DNA of 64,000 bases from Stagnihabitans lacustris. Its GTDB lineage: Bacteria > Pseudomonadota > Alphaproteobacteria > Rhodobacterales > Rhodobacteraceae. Each line of letters begins with the position of its first letter. Within the stretch, counting starts at the first letter, position 1. The stretch covers positions 310,001 through 374,000 of the forward strand of contig NZ_JAPDGS010000004.1 in assembly GCF_025950525.1 (NCBI RefSeq), read 5' to 3'. Under the pieces are notes generated by a model that saw only the letters and a program-made list of their open reading frames with translations, had not been told where the DNA came from and did not search any database. Position numbers and translations under genes: made by a program. Positions 20,134 to 28,914 of the stretch are shown piece after piece.

Positions 20134-20655
20134 TCAGCCCCGCTTGCGCCGCATCAGGCCAAGCCCCGCCATGCCGCTGGCCAACAGCACCAGCCCCGCA
20201 GGCAAGGGCACAGAGCCCACAGGCCCGGTGACAAGGGTTCCGTATTCATACTTCAGGTTCGTGGTGGTGAAGGCCAGCGTCAGCGCGGACCAGGGGTCGA
20301 TGCTGCCCCCCAAGAGCGAGAAATGCGCGTAAAAACTTTGCGGCGCGGTGAACGAAAAACCCAGGGCAAAGCCCGAATACTCTCCCGCAAACAGGTCAAG
20401 CGACCCGACGCCCAGATCGGACAGGCCAAACCCACTGCCCACCGAAACCCGCACATGCGAGGCGTTGAAGACATTCAGCCCCGAGAAATCGCATCCCGAA
20501 GGGCAAATCCCCCGGCCATTGATCAGCAGGGACCGCACCTGGTTCCCGCCCAGCTCGTCGAAGTGGTAATCCAGCTCTACCGTCGTCAGGGGGGCCGCCA
20601 GGGCCCGCAAAGGCGATAGCGCAGCAAACAAGGCAAACACAAGGGCGCGCAGCAT
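20134..20655 (-). CDS. Exported VPLPA-CTERM sorting-domain protein
   Basis: 173 residues. It has a Sec signal peptide (MLRALVFALFAALSPLRALA), a beta-rich middle with one CPSGC pair, and a C-terminal tripartite sorting signal: VPLPAG (near 149), a hydrophobic helix LVLLASGMAGLGLM and the basic tail RRKRG. That is the Rhodobacterales VPLPA variant of PEP-CTERM, whose proteins are thought to be processed by an exosortase and linked to envelope or matrix material. AGGAGAATCCC precedes the ATG. No exosortase gene is in the window. The middle domain is not recognised. Confidence 0.85.
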   Translation of the reverse strand: MLRALVFALFAALSPLRALAAPLTTVELDYHFDELGGNQVRSLLINGRGICPSGCDFSGLNVFNASHVRVSVGSGFGLSDLGVGSLDLFAGEYSGFALGFSFTAPQSFYAHFSLLGGSIDPWSALTLAFTTTNLKYEYGTLVTGPVGSVPLPAGLVLLASGMAGLGLMRRKRG

Positions 20656-20751
20656 GGGATTCTCCTGAAAGAAGGGAACCTTAGCGACATCGCGCCTCGA
20701 AACAAGCCACCACAGATTTACCCGCGCCGGAAAATCGGCTACACGGCCTCC

Positions 20752-22350
20752 ATGCTCGACAATGCCCCCAAACTCCCGCCCGAAATTGCCCGTCGCCGGA
20801 CCTTTGCGATCATCTCGCATCCTGACGCTGGCAAGACCACGCTGACGGAAAAGTTCCTGCTGTTCGGCGGTGCGATCCAGATGGCGGGCCAGGTGCGCGC
20901 CAAGGGCGAGGCGCGGCGCACGCGGTCCGACTTCATGAAGCTGGAGCAAGAGCGCGGGATCTCTGTCTCGGCCTCGGCCATGTCGTTTGACTTCCGGCAT
21001 TACCGGTTCAACCTGGTCGACACCCCCGGCCACAGCGACTTTTCCGAAGACACCTACCGCACGCTGACCGCCGTGGACGCGGCAATCATGGTGATCGACG
21101 GCGCCAAGGGGGTCGAGAGCCAGACGCGGAAACTGTTCGAGGTCTGCCGGCTGCGTGACCTGCCCATCCTGACCTTCTGCAACAAGATGGACCGCGAATC
21201 CCGCGACACCTTCGAGATCATCGACGAGATCCAGCAGAACCTGGCCATCGACGTCACGCCGGCCTCGTGGCCGATCGGCGTCGGGCGCGATTTCATCGGC
21301 GCCTATGACCTGCTGCATGACCGGCTGGAGATCATGGACCGCGCCGACCGCAACAAGGTGGCCGAATCCATCGCCATCAAGGGCCTGGACGACCCGGCGC
21401 TTGCGCTTCACGTGCCCGCCGACCTTCTGGCCAAGTTCCATGAGGAAATCGAGATGGTGCGGGCGCTTTTGCCGCCCTTCAACCGGCAAAGCTTTCTTGA
21501 AGGCCATCTGACACCGATCTGGTTCGGGTCTGCGATCAACTCCTTTGGGGTCAAGGAACTGATGGACGGCATGGGCGAATATGGCCCCGAGCCCCAGCCG
21601 CAAAAGGCGGCCGAGCGTCAGATTTCCGCCGATGAGGTCCCGGTGACGGGCTTTGTCTTCAAGGTCCAAGCCAATATGGACCCCAAACACCGCGACCGCG
21701 TGGCCTTTGTCCGCCTGGCCTCGGGTCACTTTCTGCGCGGCATGAAGCTGATGCATGTGCGGTCGAAAAAGCCGATGACCGTGACCAACCCGGTCATGTT
21801 CCTCGCCGCCGACCGCGAGCTGACCGAAGAGGCCTGGGCCGGCGACATCATCGGCATCCCGAACCACGGGCAACTCCGCATCGGCGACGGGCTGACCGAG
21901 GGCGAGACCCTGCGCTTCACCGGCATCCCCTCCTTTGCGCCGGAGCTTCTGTCCACTGTCCGCGCGCTGGACCCGATGAAGGCCAAGCATCTGGAAAAGG
22001 CCCTGACCCAATTCGCCGAGGAAGGCGCCGCCAAGGTCTTCAAACCCATGATCGGCTCGGGCTATGTCGTGGGCGTCGTGGGCCAGTTGCAGTTCGAAGT
22101 CCTGGCCTCGCGGATCGAAGAGGAATACTCCCTGCCCGTCCGGTTTGAGCCCAGCCAGTTCACCTCCGCCCGCTGGGTGAATGGCGACAAAGAGGCGGTC
22201 GAGGCCTTTGTGAACGTCAACAAGGGCCATATCGCCCATGACAGCGATGGCGACCTCGTTTACCTGACGCGGCTGCGCTGGGACATCGAACGCGTCGAGC
22301 GCGACCACCCGGAGGTGAAGTTGACCGCCACCAAGGAAATGATGGCGTGA
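20752..22350 (+). CDS. prfC: Peptide chain release factor 3
   Basis: 532 residues, the usual RF3 length. The GTPase has G1 SHPDAGKTTL at 22-31, G2 with ERGISVSASA, G3 DTPGHSDFSED and G4 NKMDRE, followed by the RF3-specific domains II and III. RF3 recycles RF1/RF2 from the ribosome after termination. It is divergent from the VPLPA-CTERM gene, with 96 bp between them. There is no obvious Shine-Dalgarno before the ATG, but family length and alignment support it. Two small unknown ORFs follow directly. Confidence 0.96.
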   Translation: MLDNAPKLPPEIARRRTFAIISHPDAGKTTLTEKFLLFGGAIQMAGQVRAKGEARRTRSDFMKLEQERGISVSASAMSFDFRHYRFNLVDTPGHSDFSEDTYRTLTAVDAAIMVIDGAKGVESQTRKLFEVCRLRDLPILTFCNKMDRESRDTFEIIDEIQQNLAIDVTPASWPIGVGRDFIGAYDLLHDRLEIMDRADRNKVAESIAIKGLDDPALALHVPADLLAKFHEEIEMVRALLPPFNRQSFLEGHLTPIWFGSAINSFGVKELMDGMGEYGPEPQPQKAAERQISADEVPVTGFVFKVQANMDPKHRDRVAFVRLASGHFLRGMKLMHVRSKKPMTVTNPVMFLAADRELTEEAWAGDIIGIPNHGQLRIGDGLTEGETLRFTGIPSFAPELLSTVRALDPMKAKHLEKALTQFAEEGAAKVFKPMIGSGYVVGVVGQLQFEVLASRIEEEYSLPVRFEPSQFTSARWVNGDKEAVEAFVNVNKGHIAHDSDGDLVYLTRLRWDIERVERDHPEVKLTATKEMMA

Positions 22351-22550
22351 CGGACCTGCCGGCCTGTTTCAACTGCCGGCACAAATCCCGCGCCTATCCC
22401 TGCCGCAGCAACGGGGCCTTCGACGTCGAAGGCCTCGCCGTGGCCTGGATCACGGACTGCGCAGAGCCCCTGGACCCTTCCCGGGACTTCCCTTGGTCCT
22501 GGACCTGCCTCGTCGAACTCTCGCATAGCGACACCGACCCCTTTGCCTGA
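22347..22550 (+). CDS. Small Cys-rich protein coupled to prfC, unknown
   Basis: 67 residues starting at a GTG that overlaps the prfC stop (GTGA). Cys residues are arranged CFNC (7, 10) then C19, C38 and C54, with His nearby (CRHKS), which would suit a small metal site. Third positions are strongly G/C like the neighbours, and the overlapping start and close follow-on ORF suggest co-translation. No family is recognised, and a long minus-strand ORF covers the same bases, so coding is likely but not certain. Confidence 0.45.
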   Translation: MTDLPACFNCRHKSRAYPCRSNGAFDVEGLAVAWITDCAEPLDPSRDFPWSWTCLVELSHSDTDPFA

Positions 22551-22552
22551 CC

Positions 22553-22825
22553 GTGATCGTCGCCATCCTGCGCCGGATAACGACCCAAGATCAGGCCGCA
22601 CCCCTCGCGGCCGGACCGTTCTGGACGATCCTCGATGAACACGGCCCCAAGCTCCTGCCCCGGATCGAGCGCCTTGCCCGCCACTCCCCGCGCTTGCGCT
22701 ATCTCCTGACCGGCTACATGCCCCAGGGCCAGGACGTCAGCCCCACCCGGGCACGCCTCCTCGCCGCAGGCCAAGGCCCCCGCTTCATCGGCGACGCTGG
22801 CCCCTTGCCGCCCATCGACGACTGA
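22553..22825 (+). CDS. Small basic protein downstream of prfC, unknown
   Basis: 90 residues from a GTG 3 bp after the previous stop. The sequence (VIVAILRRITTQDQAAPLAAGPF ... LPRIERLARHSPRLRYLLTGY) looks like a soluble, helical, Arg-rich protein. Codon third positions are strongly G/C. The tight spacing argues for one unit prfC - Cys-rich ORF - this ORF. No family is recognised and no ribosome site is obvious apart from coupling. Confidence 0.4.
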   Translation: MIVAILRRITTQDQAAPLAAGPFWTILDEHGPKLLPRIERLARHSPRLRYLLTGYMPQGQDVSPTRARLLAAGQGPRFIGDAGPLPPIDD

Positions 22826-22871
22826 CCACCCTGCAAGCCCAAGCGCGCCCGCTGCGACCAAGCCGCTTCCC

Positions 22872-23025
22872 CTTTCACATTGACTCAAATATCTCCGGGG
22901 GGCTCCGCAGGAGCGGGGGCGGCGCCCCCTCCCCCCAAAAACAAAGGCGCGCCAGGTTTCCCCAGCGCGCCCATCTCATTTCACATTGGCCCAAATACTC
23001 CGGGGGTTTGGGGGCAGCGCCCCCA
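22872..23025. repeat. Two interspersed-repeat copies around a terminator
   Basis: Copy one, 22872-22934: TTTCACATTGACTCAAATAT then CTCCGGGGGGCTCCGCAGGA and a GGGGGCGGCGCCCCC hairpin. Copy two, 22977-23025: TTTCACATTGGCCCAAATAC then TCCGGGGGTTTGGGGGCAGC and GCCCCC. They sit between convergent gene ends. Confidence 0.75.
22937..22971 (-). terminator. Intrinsic terminator of DEAD-box helicase gene
   Basis: Stem GGCGCGC / GCGCGCC (22946-22952 and 22965-22971), followed on the minus strand by TTTGTTTTTGG, about 60 bp past the helicase stop. Confidence 0.75.
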
Positions 23026-23032
23026 ATCGCTC

Positions 23033-24748
23033 TCAGGCCGCGTCGCTGTCGTCCTCGGCCTCATCGACCACGGCAGCGGCGATCTTGAAGCTGCGCAGGA
23101 TGAAATCCGGGACATGGTCGCCCATGCCCACGATGCGCTCGTGCTGACCGGGATAGGACCGGTTCACCGGGCGGCCTTCGTCACGACGCTCGCCGTAGCG
23201 TTCACCCGACCTTTCGCCCGTCCGGTCCGGGCCACGTTCGCCCGAACGCTCCGCACCCCGTTCGCCGCGGCTGCCATTGCGGTCGCGGTTGCCATCGCGA
23301 CGCTCGCCCGAACGCTCTGCCTCGCGGCGCGGCTCGGGACGGGCTTCGGCGCGGGGGGCCTCACGGGGGGCCTCACGGACGGCTTCCACCACTTCAGCGA
23401 CGGTTTCTTCAGCTTCGACCACCGGCATCGGATCACGCGGCGCACCAGAAGCCGCGCCAGAGCGGCTGCGCGAACGCCCGCCTTCACCCCGACCCTCGCC
23501 CCGACCCTCGCCCCGACCCTCACTGCGACCCGACCGCGAAGACCCACCCCGCGTCGAGGTCCGAGCACGGTCGGAATTCTCGGAGGCGCCTTCCAGCGCA
23601 CCTTCCGGCAATTCGCCCCGCGGGATCGGCTGCTTCACCAAGTTCTCGATCTGGCCCAGGTATTTGTCATCCGACGGCACGGCCAGCGTAAAGGCCTTGC
23701 CCAGACGCCCGGCCCGGCCGGTGCGGCCGATGCGGTGGACATAGTCCTCGGGATGGGTCGGCACGTCAAAGTTGAACACATGCGAAACGGCCGGAATGTC
23801 CAGACCGCGCGCCGCCACATCCGAGGCGATCAACAGCCGCAAGGACCCATCGCGGAACCCTTCCAGCGTCTTGGTCCGCTGCGACTGGTCCAGATCGCCA
23901 TGGATCGGCGCCGCGTCAAAACCATGCGCCTTCAGCGACTTGGCGACCACATCGACATCCATCTTGCGGTTGCAAAAGACGATGGCATTGGTCAGGCTTT
24001 CACCTTCGGCATTGATCAGCGCGCGCAAAGCCGCCCGCTTTTCGGTAAAGCTGCGATCCTTGCGCGTCGGCGTAAAGGCGAACAACTTCTGCTCGATCGA
24101 AGTGTTGGTGGTCGCCTGGCGCGCCACTTCGATCTTGACCGGGTCTTTCAGGAAGGCCTTGGTGATGCGTTCAATTTCCGGCGCCATGGTGGCCGAGAAG
24201 AACAGCGTCTGACGAGTCGGCGGCGTCAGGGTAAAGATCCGCTCGATATCGGGGATGAACCCCATATCCAGCATCCGGTCGGCCTCGTCGATCACCATGA
24301 TCTGGACGCCGTTCAGCATCAGCTTGCCGCGCTCGAAATGATCGAGCAGCCGGCCGGGGGTGGCAATCAGCACGTCGACACCGCGGTCAATCGCCTTGTC
24401 CTGGTCGCCAAAGGACACGCCGCCGATCAGCAGGGCCTTGGTCAACTTGGTATGCTTGGCATAGGTGTCGAAATTCTCGGCCACCTGGGCGGCCAGTTCC
24501 CGCGTCGGGCACAGCACCAGCGAGCGCGGCATCCGAGCGCGGGCGCGGCCCTGGCCCAGAATGGTGATCATCGGCAGCGAGAAGCTCGCCGTCTTGCCGG
24601 TGCCGGTCTGGGCGATGCCCAGGACGTCGCGCCCCTCCAGCGCAGGCGGGATGGCCTGTTCCTGGATCGGCGTCGGGGTTTCATATCCGGTCTCCACCAC
24701 GGCTTGCAGCACGCGGGGATCCAGGGCGAGGTCAGCGAATTTGGTCAT
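23033..24748 (-). CDS. DEAD-box RNA helicase with RGE-rich tail (RhlE-like)
   Basis: 571 residues from the ATG at 24748 (MTKFADLALDP), chosen for the AGG six bases upstream. Motifs in order: Q motif PTPIQEQAI, Walker A AQTGTGKT (46-53), PTRELA, TPGRLLDH, DEAD, SAT, and HRIGRTGRAGR. After about residue 370 comes a low-complexity tail with GRGEGRGEGRGEG and many RSGER blocks, typical of RNA-binding tails and phase-separating helicases. The likely role is RNA unwinding in ribosome assembly, decay or cold adaptation. The DNA encoding the tail is itself repetitive (about 23470-23530). Confidence 0.92.
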   Translation of the reverse strand: MTKFADLALDPRVLQAVVETGYETPTPIQEQAIPPALEGRDVLGIAQTGTGKTASFSLPMITILGQGRARARMPRSLVLCPTRELAAQVAENFDTYAKHTKLTKALLIGGVSFGDQDKAIDRGVDVLIATPGRLLDHFERGKLMLNGVQIMVIDEADRMLDMGFIPDIERIFTLTPPTRQTLFFSATMAPEIERITKAFLKDPVKIEVARQATTNTSIEQKLFAFTPTRKDRSFTEKRAALRALINAEGESLTNAIVFCNRKMDVDVVAKSLKAHGFDAAPIHGDLDQSQRTKTLEGFRDGSLRLLIASDVAARGLDIPAVSHVFNFDVPTHPEDYVHRIGRTGRAGRLGKAFTLAVPSDDKYLGQIENLVKQPIPRGELPEGALEGASENSDRARTSTRGGSSRSGRSEGRGEGRGEGRGEGGRSRSRSGAASGAPRDPMPVVEAEETVAEVVEAVREAPREAPRAEARPEPRREAERSGERRDGNRDRNGSRGERGAERSGERGPDRTGERSGERYGERRDEGRPVNRSYPGQHERIVGMGDHVPDFILRSFKIAAAVVDEAEDDSDAA

Positions 24749-24924
24749 CAGCATCCTGAAGGCGGACAGGGCCGCCCATGCAATTGGGACGCAACTTCCG
24801 GGCGCCCCGGCGTCTGAGGCACAATGCCCCACCGGCCCTTTACCGGAATTTGTCCACAGGGTCAACCTCCGAGGGCCAGAGGGGAGGTCTTGAGGATTGT
24901 TGCGACCTCTGCCAGAACTCCCCC

Positions 24925-25431
24925 ATGTGGCACAGGCGGATCAAGAGCTTGCATGGGACCCTGGGCCTCTTGATCTGGCCCTGGCTGGTGATGATCGCGC
25001 TGACGGGGCTTTACCAAAACCACCAAAGCGCCATCGACCCCTGGTTGCCCTCCGACATGATCACGGCCGAGGACCTGCAAGCCCTGCCCGCCTTTCCCGT
25101 CACCACGCCAAACCTGACCAACCCAGAGCCCGTTACGCTCTTTGGCCGCCCTGCCTGGGCCGAACACGACGGCTCGCGCGGCATCGACGCGGCCACGGGT
25201 GCCACTTGGGCAACGGGCACCTACCTGACCACTTGGGCTGATGCCCAAGGGGCAAGGATCGGCTGGCGGATGGATTGGCAAAAGCTGTTCTTGCGGCTGC
25301 ACCGCGCGGGCTGGGCCGGCGACCAGCTCGGCACCTGGCCCGCCGATCTCGCGGCCCTGGCGCTTGTGCTTTTCGGGCTCTCGGGGCTCTGGCTTTTCCT
25401 CGCACCGCGTCTGCGGCGCTGGCGGAGATAG
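24925..25431 (+). CDS. Small PepSY-associated TM-domain protein
   Basis: 168 residues. MWHRRIKSLHGTLGLLIWPWLVMIALTGLYQNH is the typical first helix of PepSY_TM proteins (a His in KSLHG near the membrane), and a second helix near the C-terminus (LAALALVLFGLSGLWLFLAP) ends in a basic RRWRR tail; between them lies a roughly 100-residue periplasmic part. Larger relatives are iron-siderophore reductases, but this two-helix form has no clear redox module. It is divergent from the helicase gene. A GAGGTC...GACCTC inverted repeat (24884-24909) lies just upstream. Confidence 0.75.
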   Translation: MWHRRIKSLHGTLGLLIWPWLVMIALTGLYQNHQSAIDPWLPSDMITAEDLQALPAFPVTTPNLTNPEPVTLFGRPAWAEHDGSRGIDAATGATWATGTYLTTWADAQGARIGWRMDWQKLFLRLHRAGWAGDQLGTWPADLAALALVLFGLSGLWLFLAPRLRRWRR

Positions 25432-25432
25432 A

Positions 25433-25456
25433 CCCGGGGTGTGCCCCCCGGGCTAC
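25433..25456. repeat. CCCGGGG-N4-CCCCGGGCTAC element
   Basis: ACCCGGGG TGTG CCCCCCGGGCTAC, directly after the PepSY-TM stop; a member of the second palindromic family also seen at 47384 and 47537. It could serve as a terminator stem. Confidence 0.55.
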
Positions 25457-25490
25457 AGGACCCGCCAGACCGCCCAAGCGCCCGCAAACG

Positions 25491-25519
25491 AAAAGGGCGC
25501 AAGCAAACCGCCCGCGCCC
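25491..25519 (-). terminator. Probable terminator of nuo-birA-coaX-rnj unit
   Basis: On the minus strand GGGCGC ... GCGCCC (25514-25519 and 25495-25500) is followed by TTTT. It is about 70 bp past the rnj stop. Confidence 0.6.
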
Positions 25520-25520
25520 C

Positions 25521-25574
25521 TCATTCATCTTTTCAGAAATATCCCACGGGGGTCCGGGGGTGTGAAACCCCCGG
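25521..25574 (+). repeat. Interspersed repeat with hairpin, past rnj
   Basis: TCATTCATCTTTTCAGAAAT then ATCCCACGGGGGTCCGGGGG, ending in the hairpin CCGGGGG-TGTGAAA-CCCCCGG (25554-25574). Confidence 0.75.
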
Positions 25575-25586
25575 CGCTTTCCGCCG

Positions 25587-27272
25587 TCACTCCGCTGAAA
25601 GCCGAGAGATAACGATGGTCACTTCCGGCTTCTTGCCGATCTCTTCCATGGCGACCTGGCGGACGACGCGCTTCAGCGCCTCTTCCAGCTTGTCGTCATC
25701 GGCCAGGATCTTGCGCCCGGCGCGGCTGACAAATTCGGCCAGATCGCCCTCCAGCGTCTCGACGAAATCACGCCCCCCCTTGCCGGTGGGCGCCAGCCCC
25801 ATCATGTCGGCCCAAGGATCGCCCAGGGCGCTGCCGTCCTCGTCGACGATCATCGTGACCGTCACATGACCGTTCAAGGCCATGCGGATACGGTCGCGGA
25901 TCACGCCGTCCATGGCGCCGACCAGGGCGGTGCCGTCGAGGTAAACCCGGCCCATCTGGAAATAGCCGCAGACGCCGGGCACATCGCCCGTCAGGTCCAG
26001 CATGATGCCATTGGTCGCCACAACCGACTGGATGCCCGCATCGGTGGCGATCTTGGCGTGTTCGCGCAGGTGGCGATGTTCGCCATGCATCGGGATGACC
26101 ATATCGGGCAGCAGCAGACGATGCACATGCTCCAGATCCGGCCGGTTGGCATGGCCCGAGACGTGATATTTGCCGCCCGATTCGTCGATGATCTCGACGC
26201 CCTTTTCGGACAGCTGGTTCATCACCTTCAGGATTTCCCGCTCATTGCCCGGGATCGAGCGGGACGAGAACAGGAACGTATCCCCTTCGCGCAGCTCCAT
26301 CCCCAGATATTTGCCACGCGCAAGCTGGGCCGAGGCCGCGCGACGCTCACCTTGCGAACCGGTCACGATCAGCATCAGATTGCCGCGCGGAATATCAACC
26401 GCCTCTTCCACCGTCACCGATTTGGGAAAGCGCGTCAGCACGCCCGATTCCTCGGCCGCGGTGATCATCTTGCGCATGGCGCGGCCCATGAAGCAGACCG
26501 ACCGCCCCGCCGCCCGCCCGGCCTCGGCCAAGGTTTTAAGCCGCGCCACGTTGGACGCAAAGGTCGTGGCCACCATCATCCCCGAAGCGCCCTGGATCAG
26601 CTCGGCCAGGTTGCCCGCAATCGAGCTTTCCGACCGGCCCGGAGCCTTGGAAAACACATTGGTCGAATCGCACATCAAAGCCTTGATCGGGCGTTCCTTG
26701 ACCAAGGCTTCGAACAGGGTGTCATCCCAGGGCTCGCCCACGCCGGGGTTCGGGTCCAATTTGAAGTCGCCCGAATGGATCACGCGCCCCGCGGGCGTGT
26801 CGATGCACAGGGCGGCGCTTTCCGGGATCGAATGGCTGACCGGCACATATTGCACGGTAAAGGGGCCGACCTCGATCGGCGTCATCGGGCCCACGACGCG
26901 GATGGCGTCGCGCGAAAGCCCCGCCTCCTCCATCTTGCCGCGCCCGATGGCTGCGGTGAAGGGGCGTGCATAGACCGGTTTCTTCAGCAGCGGCCAGAGA
27001 TGCGGCAGGGCGCCGATATGGTCCTCATGGGCATGGGTGATAAAGATCGCATCCAGCCGGTCCAGACGGTCCATCAGCCAGGCGATATCGGGCAGGATCA
27101 GATCGACGCCGGGCGAGCTGTCCATATCCGGGAAGGCCACGCCCATATCGACCAGGATCAGGCGTTCCTTGTCCTTGGGGCCATAGCCATAGACATAGGC
27201 GTTCATCCCGATCTCGCCCGCACCTCCAAGAGGCATATAGATCAGACGGTCAAGGGATTTGCTCGGGGCCAT
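25587..27272 (-). CDS. rnj: Ribonuclease J
   Basis: 561 residues from the ATG at 27272. The metallo-beta-lactamase core carries the zinc motif THAHEDHIG (H80, H82, D84, H85); the beta-CASP domain has PGRSESSIAGNL and ends near SGHANRPDLEHVH, followed by the RNase J C-terminal domain. It is a 5'-3' exo- and endoribonuclease for rRNA maturation and mRNA decay. It is the last gene of the nuo unit, and its start overlaps the end of coaX by 23 bp. The 8 extra upstream codons of the open frame lack a ribosome site. Confidence 0.94.
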   Translation of the reverse strand: MAPSKSLDRLIYMPLGGAGEIGMNAYVYGYGPKDKERLILVDMGVAFPDMDSSPGVDLILPDIAWLMDRLDRLDAIFITHAHEDHIGALPHLWPLLKKPVYARPFTAAIGRGKMEEAGLSRDAIRVVGPMTPIEVGPFTVQYVPVSHSIPESAALCIDTPAGRVIHSGDFKLDPNPGVGEPWDDTLFEALVKERPIKALMCDSTNVFSKAPGRSESSIAGNLAELIQGASGMMVATTFASNVARLKTLAEAGRAAGRSVCFMGRAMRKMITAAEESGVLTRFPKSVTVEEAVDIPRGNLMLIVTGSQGERRAASAQLARGKYLGMELREGDTFLFSSRSIPGNEREILKVMNQLSEKGVEIIDESGGKYHVSGHANRPDLEHVHRLLLPDMVIPMHGEHRHLREHAKIATDAGIQSVVATNGIMLDLTGDVPGVCGYFQMGRVYLDGTALVGAMDGVIRDRIRMALNGHVTVTMIVDEDGSALGDPWADMMGLAPTGKGGRDFVETLEGDLAEFVSRAGRKILADDDKLEEALKRVVRQVAMEEIGKKPEVTIVISRLSAE

Positions 27273-28044
27273 ACGGATACTCTTCGTTGTGAGCATGGAT
27301 CAGGACGAGCCCATGCATGGTCAGATCATCTTCGACCGCATCAAATAGCGTCGTGCCTTGCGAGAACAAGGAGGCCAGGCCACCCGTGGCGATCACTTTC
27401 ACCGGGGCGGGGCGCTCTTTGCGGACTTCGCGGACGATGCCTTCGATCAGGCCGATATAGCCCCAATAGACGCCAGATTGCATACAGGCAACCGTGTTCG
27501 TGCCAATGGCCCTTGCAGGTTTGGCGACATCGACATGCGGCAGGGCCGCCGCCGCCATATGCAGCGCCTCAAGCGAAAGGTTGGCACCCGGGGCGATGAC
27601 CCCGCCGATATAGGCGCCGTCGTCGTCCACCACGTCAAAGGTCGTGGCCGTGCCGAAATCCACCACGATCAGATTGCCGCCATGACGGGCAAAGCCTGCG
27701 ACCGTGTTGACCAGCCGGTCAGGGCCGACCGTGACGCCCTGGTCAACGCGGGGCGGGTGCGGCAGGCGGCAGTCCGGCTTGCCCACGACCAAGGGGCGGC
27801 AGTTGAAATAGCGGTTGCACAGGACGCGCAGGTTGAAGACCACGCGCGGCACGGTGGAAGAGATGATGGCTTGGGTGATCTCGGCCTCGGTCTTTGTCAG
27901 CGCCATGAGGCTTTGCAGCCAGACGTAATATTCATCGGCCGTGCGCTTGTGATCGGTGGCCATGCGCCAGGTGGCGCGGAATTTCGCGCCGTCCCAGATG
28001 GAAAAGACAGTGTTGGTGTTGCCGCAGTCGATGGCGAGGAGCAT
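27250..28044 (-). CDS. coaX: Type III pantothenate kinase
   Basis: 264 residues. The ASKHA-type phosphate loop is DCGNTNT (residues 6-12), the second phosphate loop DFGTATTFDVV, and PDRLVNTVAGFAR is the pantothenate-binding block. It makes 4'-phosphopantothenate in CoA synthesis, using ATP and a monovalent cation. It lies between birA and rnj in the nuo-distal cluster, a layout I associate with Rhodobacteraceae. It is separated from birA by an interspersed-repeat hairpin. Confidence 0.94.
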   Translation of the reverse strand: MLLAIDCGNTNTVFSIWDGAKFRATWRMATDHKRTADEYYVWLQSLMALTKTEAEITQAIISSTVPRVVFNLRVLCNRYFNCRPLVVGKPDCRLPHPPRVDQGVTVGPDRLVNTVAGFARHGGNLIVVDFGTATTFDVVDDDGAYIGGVIAPGANLSLEALHMAAAALPHVDVAKPARAIGTNTVACMQSGVYWGYIGLIEGIVREVRKERPAPVKVIATGGLASLFSQGTTLFDAVEDDLTMHGLVLIHAHNEEYPYGPEQIP

Positions 28045-28074
28045 GGGGCTTGTCCTGGAGCTTTTGCGGAACGC

Positions 28075-28128
28075 CCGGGGGTTTCACACCCCCGGACCCC
28101 CGTGGAGATATTTGAGCCAGTATGAAAG
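28075..28128 (-). repeat. Interspersed repeat with hairpin between birA and coaX
   Basis: Minus-strand copy: TTTCATACTGGCTCAAATAT then CTCCACGGGGGT and the hairpin CCGGGGG-TGTGAAA-CCCCCGG (28075-28095). It is intercistronic in a co-directional cluster. Confidence 0.8.
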
Positions 28129-28173
28129 CGAAAGAAGACCTTTACGGCTTTGCGTGAACGGCTTTGCTGGCGG

Positions 28174-28914
28174 TCAGAAGAAGATTTCGGCGGCGGGGAT
28201 CGGTGTCAGGCCTTGAGCGGTTTGGAGGAGGAGGGCGCCGGTCTCGTCGAGGCCTTTGAAGGTGCCGTAAAGGGTTTGGGTGCCGGTACGGGCGCGGATG
28301 GGTTCGTTGAGTTTCGCAGCGTTCTGCAGCCAGGCTGCGCGGAGGGGGGCGAAACCTTGGGTTTGGAAGGTGGTCTCCCAGGCCTCGTAGGCGGGGGCGA
28401 GGGTGTCGAGAAAAGTCTCGGGCTGGATGCGCAGGCCGGTGGCGGCGAGCAGCGTCGTGGGCGGCAGGGCGTCGGGGTCCAGCAGTGCGGGGTCGGGGGC
28501 GGCGATCAGGTTGACGCCGATGCCGATGGCCAACGCCGGGAGGCTGGCCTCGAGCAGGATGCCCGCGATCTTGGCGCCGTTGCAGAGCACGTCATTGGGC
28601 CATTTCAGCGTGAAGGCCTGGGGGGCCTCGGTCAGCTGGGCGAAGGCGTCGCGCAGCGCGAGGGCGGCCGCGAAAGAGCGCAGCGCCACGGTGGCGGTGG
28701 GCTCGGATGGCGCCAGCAGAAGCGAGGCGTGGAAATTGCCGCGGGGGGAGGCCCAGGCGCGGGCGCGGCGGCCGCGGCCGGCGGTCTGCTCATGGGCCAA
28801 GATCCAGGCCGGCGCATGACCAAAGCCCAAGCGCAGGGCCTGGGCATTGGTGCTGTCGATGCTCTCCAGGACATGGCGTGCCACGCCCTGGGGCCAAGGG
28901 GCCTTAGCCAACAA
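28174..28914 (-). CDS. birA: Biotin--[acetyl-CoA-carboxylase] ligase
   Basis: 246 residues, the short form without a DNA-binding N-terminus, so a ligase only. Signatures: [11 protein letters not shown], the biotinyl-AMP loop GRGRRARAW, and the catalytic lysine in [20 protein letters not shown], followed by the small C-terminal SH3-like domain. It attaches biotin to the carboxyl-carrier protein. Its start overlaps the end of nuoN by 11 bp, so it is translated from the nuo transcript. Confidence 0.93.
   Translation of the reverse strand: MLAKAPWPQGVARHVLESIDSTNAQALRLGFGHAPAWILAHEQTAGRGRRARAWASPRGNFHASLLLAPSEPTATVALRSFAAALALRDAFAQLTEAPQAFTLKWPNDVLCNGAKIAGILLEASLPALAIGIGVNLIAAPDPALLDPDALPPTTLLAATGLRIQPETFLDTLAPAYEAWETTFQTQGFAPLRAAWLQNAAKLNEPIRARTGTQTLYGTFKGLDETGALLLQTAQGLTPIPAAEIFF

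Noticed and set aside
22394-22888. 164-codon minus-strand ORF behind prfC
   Set aside because: The two plus-strand ORFs on the same bases have better coupling and codon bias; the minus frame reads as Gly/Ala/Arg shadow.
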